Origin: Patescibacteria group bacterium
GTDB taxonomy: Bacteria > Patescibacteriota > Gracilibacteria > UBA1369
Direction: 5' to 3'
Length of the DNA stretch: 19,892 nt
Assembly (NCBI GenBank): GCA_018825335.1
Contig: JAHJEW010000092.1
Location: 1-19,892, forward strand
A model generated the notes under the pieces. The model saw only the letters and a program-made list of their open reading frames with translations, was not told the origin of the DNA and searched no databases. Every line of letters starts with the position of its first letter. Position 1 is the stretch's first letter. The translations under genes were made by a program, and so were the position numbers. This document shows, piece after piece, positions 16,089-19,892 of the stretch.

Positions 16089-17024
16089 ATGGCTCAAGGC
16101 GAAGAACAAATCATTATAAGCGAAGCATTTCATCAAATAAAAGATTTGATGAAAAAGGAAAAATGGGCGGACGCCCATCGGGCTTGTCTCGAAATACTGA
16201 GATTCGATCCCGAAAATCTTAGAATTATCCGCCTTAAAGGTATTATCGAGAGAAAAGTAAAGCAGATCAACATTAAAGCTATCAAAGAGGACCTGAAGAA
16301 CATCCAGTCGCTTTGGAAAGAAAAAAAATATACGGAGCTTCTTCAACATCTTAAGGAACTAGCTCCCTACCAAAATGACTACTATCCGCTGAAAAGATTC
16401 ATGAGGAAGGTCGAAATTGAGTATCTGGCTCAAACCAGAGAACAAACCAAAGAGGAAAATGCCGCCGATATGGCGAAAATCAATGAACTCCTCAAAGATC
16501 ACAAATATCAGGAAACGATTCGCATTGCACAGAAACTTCGCGTACTGAAATTCAACGAATCCAAAGTTAAGCAACTTATTCGAAAAATCAAGTATGAATG
16601 GATAAATTATGAACTTCAGCAATGCAAAACTCTTCTGGACAGCGATAAATACGAGGACATATTGCTTACTCTTCAAAGAATTAAAAAAATCGATCCAAAT
16701 TCGGCAAAATTGGCAAAACTTCTTGTTAATACAAATAAAAAATATAAACGGTTTAAAATAATGGAAAAAAGAGATTTCATTTATCAGGGTCTGGAAAAAA
16801 CCGTAACATTGATGCAGCTTAAAAAATACGAAAAAGCAATGATTGCCTCACGCGAAATTCTGGATATAGATGCGGATAACAAGAAAGCAAATTACCTGCA
16901 TATATTATCCAAAAGGAAATTCGCCAAAAGTATAGACACGGAACTTATCGCTCAAATGAAAAAAGGCCACCTTAAAAACCGCGAAGACTTTAACAAAGAC
17001 AATAGCAGTTTTATCAAGATATAA
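16089..17024 (+). CDS. TPR-like helical repeat protein of unknown function
   Basis: A 311-residue, strongly charged, all-helical protein without signal peptide or membrane segment. It shows tetratricopeptide-like units: KEKWADAHRACLEILRFDPEN near 23-43, KKYTELLQHLKELAPY near 79-94, DHKYQETIRIAQKLRVLKFNES near 137-158, SDKYEDILLTLQRIKKIDPNS near 185-205, and KKYEKAMIASREILDIDADN near 242-261. Each has the small-residue/aromatic pattern and a closing Asp/Asn-Pro-like turn. Such folds scaffold protein complexes. It lies 9 bases after valS, almost certainly on the same mRNA, and ends 10 bases from the convergent sigma4-HARE gene. The fold is fairly clear; the partner is unknown. Confidence 0.75.
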   Translation: MAQGEEQIIISEAFHQIKDLMKKEKWADAHRACLEILRFDPENLRIIRLKGIIERKVKQINIKAIKEDLKNIQSLWKEKKYTELLQHLKELAPYQNDYYPLKRFMRKVEIEYLAQTREQTKEENAADMAKINELLKDHKYQETIRIAQKLRVLKFNESKVKQLIRKIKYEWINYELQQCKTLLDSDKYEDILLTLQRIKKIDPNSAKLAKLLVNTNKKYKRFKIMEKRDFIYQGLEKTVTLMQLKKYEKAMIASREILDIDADNKKANYLHILSKRKFAKSIDTELIAQMKKGHLKNREDFNKDNSSFIKI

Positions 17025-17034
17025 AAAACTTAAT

Positions 17035-18108
17035 CTACTTTTTCAGCTTGTAATGTTTTCGCCCTGTACGTACAAACTGAGGCTTGTTCTTTAGATTCAG
17101 AATTATCGTAATTGGTTTAACCTGACGTTGCATTAAAACCTCAGCAATAATCTCCTCCTCGGACAACTCTTTTTTGGTAGATAAAATAGACTTTATTATT
17201 TCGGCAACTGTACCGGAATTGAACCCCCATTCTTTCAAAGCATAAATACCTCTTCCAATCAAAATGAAATCTGCATGCCTGATTAGTTCATTATGAACCG
17301 CCTGCAAATTAACATTTTTCTTATCAAATGACGCAGAAACGATCATATTCGCAATATCTACAAAATGAAGTGCTTTTTTTTCTCTTCTCAGCACGAAGAA
17401 TATTTTGTCACGCAAAGTGCGCGGATGAATATGCTTCCATTTAATCAGGCCGACGGAACTTTCCATTACCTTCAATTGCTTACTTATAACAAAAATAGAA
17501 GCAAACGACCTTTCTGTAAGCCCGCTGTCAAAGGACCTATTTTTTAATACTGCATCTCTTAAATCGGCGATCGACATAACATCACCTTTTTCTTCAAGAA
17601 TATCAATTGTGGACTTTACAACCATATTTACAACATCTCCGTCGATAGAGGACACCTTGAAGTAAGGATAGTAATTTATAGTATTTGATAAACGAACAAA
17701 CCTTTTATCAAGGCTTAGAATAAACAAAAGCGCAGAGACCGAATATCTTGTACTTTTATTCAACAGTTTTGAAAGCATTCCAATCTCATCCAAAACACCA
17801 CCATTATTTTGCAAAATTTCAAAAGCAAAATTATTAATTTCAATAACGTCGAAATTAGAAACATTTCTGGTCAGTTTCTGTAGAGCATTTTTTTCAATCT
17901 GCCTAACCCTTTCTCTTGTAACAGAAAAATGCTGGCCGATTTCTTCCAAAGTAGCCTTTTCACCGGCTGTCAGTGCAAAACGTTTTTCAATAACAAATCT
18001 TTCCCTCTCCGAGAGTAGCAGCAATAATCCCGCTACCTGATCATTTAGCCCTTCAAGAATTCCCACTAACCTAACTCCATCTCTCTCCAATATAGTAGAA
18101 TCATCCAT
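17035..18108 (-). CDS. Sigma-70 region 4 / HARE-HTH fusion regulator, paralogue 2
   Basis: A 357-residue paralogue of the protein at 11304-12398, with the same order of parts: sigma region 4 at about 32-82 (FSVTRERVRQIEKNALQKL), two weak winged-helix segments (NNGGVLDEIGML, GDVMSIADLRDAVL), the motif IKWKHIHPRTLRDK at about 222-235, a HARE-HTH domain at about 233-295 (ALHFVDIANMI, AVHNELIR, GRGIYALKEWG), and a final winged helix at 299-355 containing VLMQRQVK and FVRTGRKHYK. There is no sigma region 2. Conservation with paralogue 1 is highest in the -35-reading helix and the C-terminal half and low between about 95 and 210. It is downstream of the OmpR-like gene but separated from it by a terminator and has its own extended -10 promoter. 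Confidence 0.75.
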   Translation of the reverse strand: MDDSTILERDGVRLVGILEGLNDQVAGLLLLLSERERFVIEKRFALTAGEKATLEEIGQHFSVTRERVRQIEKNALQKLTRNVSNFDVIEINNFAFEILQNNGGVLDEIGMLSKLLNKSTRYSVSALLFILSLDKRFVRLSNTINYYPYFKVSSIDGDVVNMVVKSTIDILEEKGDVMSIADLRDAVLKNRSFDSGLTERSFASIFVISKQLKVMESSVGLIKWKHIHPRTLRDKIFFVLRREKKALHFVDIANMIVSASFDKKNVNLQAVHNELIRHADFILIGRGIYALKEWGFNSGTVAEIIKSILSTKKELSEEEIIAEVLMQRQVKPITIILNLKNKPQFVRTGRKHYKLKK

Positions 18109-18144
18109 ATGAAATACTTGAGAATTCAGTTGCTACATCATCGA

Positions 18145-18153
18145 ATTATAGCA
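18145..18153 (-). promoter_or_regulatory. Extended -10 promoter of sigma4-HARE paralogue 2
   Basis: Minus strand TGCTATAAT: a perfect TATAAT (18145-18150) with the TGn extension. The -35 region is poor, which an extended -10 can offset. The start would be near 18138, about 30 bases before the ATG at 18108. Confidence 0.6.
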
Positions 18154-18193
18154 GCATTTTTTATTAAGAAAAGTAAATTAAATAAAATAACAT

Positions 18194-18224
18194 AAAAAGG
18201 GCTTATTTAAACCATTAAATAGCC
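18194..18224 (-). terminator. Intrinsic terminator overlapping the OmpR-like gene stop
   Basis: On the minus strand GGCTATTTAA (18215-18224) pairs with TTAAATAAGCC (18200-18210) with one bulged A and a TGGT loop, followed by C and five T (18194-18198). The upstream arm is coding sequence, and the stop codon (18207-18209) lies in the downstream arm. Confidence 0.7.
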
Positions 18225-18872
18225 ACTGCAAGGAACCGTATGAATATAAGTATCATCGGAACATTTCCCGATTTTTTTCCTAAGCTGACTAATATGAACA
18301 TCAACGGTATTTGTTAATAAATCAGCATTACGATCCCATACATGCTCAAGTGCCATCAACCGGCTTAAAACCTTGCCCTTATTCATCATGAAAAAATGCA
18401 GTAATGCAAATTCCTTGTTGCGCAGACGAATTTCTTTACCGTTGCAAACAACCCTTCTGCTTAGAACATCAAGCTCAAGATCTCTTAAGATAAATCTACT
18501 ATTTTCAATTTTTTCCTTTTTCTGAAAAATATCATTCCTCATTTCCGAAGCAATGCATCTAAAAGAAAAAGGTCTCACAGCATGATAATCAGGTCTTAAC
18601 TCCTGCAACAAATTCCGCAAATCCGGAGTATCTGAATGCAAAAGAATAAATACTGGTATTTCCGGTTTAAGATTCCTGCAAAAAAGCACATATTCACGAA
18701 TTTTTCCATAATCTTCCAAAAAAATAAAAACACCATCGTAATAAATAAGTTGATCCTGCAACCTGGAAACTTTTTCAAAAAAACAAATATCAGCGGATAA
18801 ATTTTCACAAAGAAACCCCTTTTGGAGAAATTCGGCCTGTCTCAGGTTATCGGTAATGATCAGACTTTGCAT
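18207..18872 (-). CDS. OmpR/PhoB-type regulator with degenerate receiver
   Basis: A 221-residue protein. Residues 1 to about 118 have the length and alternating pattern of a receiver domain but have lost key residues. Only D8 remains of the acidic pair (ITDN). The phosphoacceptor place after YYDGVFI is F51, with E53 and D54 nearby. The usual Lys of KPF is Arg (VRPF). S80, in LLHSD, fills the Thr/Ser site. Residues about 125-221 are an intact PhoB-type winged helix (LRNKEFALLHFF, the recognition helix in NTVDVHISQLRKKIG, and TVPCSGYLMV). It is therefore probably a DNA-binding regulator that works without aspartate phosphorylation. No histidine kinase is nearby. It is divergent from rlmN and upstream of sigma4-HARE paralogue 2. 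Confidence 0.85.
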   Translation of the reverse strand: MQSLIITDNLRQAEFLQKGFLCENLSADICFFEKVSRLQDQLIYYDGVFIFLEDYGKIREYVLFCRNLKPEIPVFILLHSDTPDLRNLLQELRPDYHAVRPFSFRCIASEMRNDIFQKKEKIENSRFILRDLELDVLSRRVVCNGKEIRLRNKEFALLHFFMMNKGKVLSRLMALEHVWDRNADLLTNTVDVHISQLRKKIGKCSDDTYIHTVPCSGYLMV

Positions 18873-18901
18873 AGAATATGTAATACGAAATAAAGGATAG
18901 T

Positions 18902-18930
18902 TTAATAGGAAATAGAAAGATCAATGTCAA
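18902..18930 (-). promoter_or_regulatory. Promoter of the OmpR-like gene
   Basis: On the minus strand a perfect TTGACA (18925-18930), a 17-base spacer, then TATTAA (18902-18907, 4 of 6). The start would be near 18895, about 23 bases before the ATG at 18872. Confidence 0.6.
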
Positions 18931-18947
18931 TAGCCCTAAAACACCGT

Positions 18948-18952
18948 GAGGG
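18948..18952 (+). promoter_or_regulatory. Shine-Dalgarno of rlmN
   Basis: GAGGG, 5 bases before the ATG at 18958. It is the only clear Shine-Dalgarno at a preferred start codon in this window, and it decides this start over GTG 18946 and ATG 19018. Confidence 0.6.
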
Positions 18953-18957
18953 CAAAA

Positions 18958-19892
18958 ATGACTTCACAAAAACAAAAAAGACCAATAAAATCCTGTTGTT
19001 GCCTTCCCAACAACAATATGATTTCATATCAAAAATTATTAGAAAAAATTACCTGTATAGGTATTCCGAAATACAGGGCCGGGCAAATTCTGCATGCAAT
19101 CTGTAAAGAAGGAAAAGAATCATACAGCTGCATAACCACTTTGCCGCTTGATCTTCAGGGAATACTCGAACATGAAATTCCAATATTAAGCATTAAACCG
19201 CTACACATTGGCAAAACCAAAGATGGCGGAACTATAAAAGCACTTTTCAATACAGTTGACGGCAGAAAGATTGAAAGCGTCCTAATGCATTTTAAAGACG
19301 GCCGCAATTCCGTTTGCGTTTCCAGTCAGGTCGGATGCCGGCTTGGCTGCAAATTCTGCGCAACCGGAACCATGAAATTCGGCAGAGATCTTACCTCGGA
19401 AGAAATCGCTGATCAGGTTCTATATTTCCAGCAACAACTTTTAAAGAAGAATCAGCATGTCACGAACGTAATCTATATGGGAATGGGGGAGCCTCTAATG
19501 AATTATGAAGAGGTTATTGATTCTATTAAAATCCTCAACCAGAAAAATGGCCTGAATATAGGTGCACGTAATATTACAGTTTCAACATCAGGAATTTGTG
19601 AGAATATTGACAAACTTGCCGTTCTCCCACTTCAAATTAATCTGGCTGTCAGTCTTCATGCCCCATCTCAACAATTAAGAGAGAAAATAATGCCGATAGC
19701 TCGCAAATACCCACTTAATCAGCTAATGAGTGCAATCAATCACTACATCAATAAAACCAATCGTCGCGTCTCATATGAATACGTAATGCTAAAAGGCATT
19801 AATGACGGTCCCGAGCAGGCCGGACAGCTTGTAGCCCTCATCAAAGATCAGCTTTGCCATGTTAATCTCATCCCGTATAATGCAACGGGTAT
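18958..19892 (+). CDS. rlmN: Dual-specificity rRNA/tRNA methyltransferase RlmN (partial)
   Basis: Radical-SAM enzyme that methylates C2 of A2503 in 23S rRNA and of A37 in some tRNAs. About 311 residues are visible and the end lies past the window. An N-terminal helical domain (PKYRAGQILHAICKEGKE) is followed by DGGTIKALF, the QVGCRLGCKFCATG cluster motif (C127, C131 and C134 bind the 4Fe-4S cluster), MGMGEPLMNY, VSTSGI, NLAVSLHAP, YEYVMLKGINDG and HVNLIPYN, all as in the family. The C-terminal catalytic Cys is not in view. A start at 18958 gives a normal N-terminus and uses the GAGGG site; ATG 19018 would leave a short one. It is divergent from the OmpR-like gene. Confidence 0.93.
   Translation, partial: MTSQKQKRPIKSCCCLPNNNMISYQKLLEKITCIGIPKYRAGQILHAICKEGKESYSCITTLPLDLQGILEHEIPILSIKPLHIGKTKDGGTIKALFNTVDGRKIESVLMHFKDGRNSVCVSSQVGCRLGCKFCATGTMKFGRDLTSEEIADQVLYFQQQLLKKNQHVTNVIYMGMGEPLMNYEEVIDSIKILNQKNGLNIGARNITVSTSGICENIDKLAVLPLQINLAVSLHAPSQQLREKIMPIARKYPLNQLMSAINHYINKTNRRVSYEYVMLKGINDGPEQAGQLVALIKDQLCHVNLIPYNATG

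Noticed and set aside
17015..17045. Possible bidirectional terminator between the TPR-like gene and sigma4-HARE paralogue 2
   Set aside because: Only A/T runs around a non-pairing centre; no GC-bearing stem.
18924..19106. Short open frame before rlmN
   Set aside because: It is in another frame from rlmN, and the rlmN frame from 18958 shows the whole family sequence.
1..19892. CRISPR arrays, insertion sequences, phage genes or alternative genetic code
   Set aside because: No spaced direct repeats, transposase or integrase motifs were seen, and TGA ends tsaE normally.

Overview
The window looks like chromosomal housekeeping DNA from a small-genome bacterium, most likely Patescibacteria/CPR (Parcubacteria-like). 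This placement is an inference. It rests on the gene types: an orphan type IV secretion-like membrane ATPase, a 3D-domain/PG-binding protein, a sigma-region-4 plus HARE-HTH pair, and a predicted non-discriminating AspRS. It also rests on very tight packing with overlapping ends and on the near absence of Shine-Dalgarno sequences. No rRNA or ribosomal-protein marker is present to fix the taxonomy. TGA, TAG and TAA all act as stops, so the code is standard (table 11). There is no CRISPR array, insertion sequence, prophage or other clear mobile element, and no gene-free stretch longer than about 300 bases.

Layout. 1-552 (-): N-terminal part of an envelope M23 peptidase, divergent from 620-1628 (+), tsaE overlapped by an HD-domain gene. 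1570-2841 (-): secreted 3D-domain protein with two peptidoglycan-binding domains, whose 3' end overlaps the HD gene tail to tail. 2993-11081 (-): a large leftward block that reads, in transcription order, tRNA-Leu(UAG), dnaE, aspS and a TraD/VirB4-like ATPase, closed by a UUCG-hairpin terminator. 11304-12748 (+): a sigma4-HARE regulator followed by a HIT-family gene, driven by one or two consensus promoters. 12745-13233 (-): an acidic hypothetical with its own promoter. 13353-17024 (+): valS plus a TPR-like helical protein. 17035-18872 (-): an atypical OmpR-type regulator, then a second sigma4-HARE paralogue. 18958-end (+): rlmN, cut by the window edge.

How the genes relate. tsaE, aspS, valS, tRNA-Leu and rlmN belong to translation and its tRNA/rRNA modification. 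dnaE is the replicative polymerase, and its PHP domain keeps a full metal site, so it may proofread. The M23 and 3D/PG-binding proteins act on the cell wall. The most unusual content is transcriptional: two full-length paralogues that join a sigma-A-type region 4 (the -35 reader) to HARE-type winged helices but have no sigma region 2. One sits directly downstream of a response regulator whose receiver has lost the phosphoacceptor aspartate. These could form an RNA-polymerase-associated regulatory set that works at ordinary TTGACA promoters.
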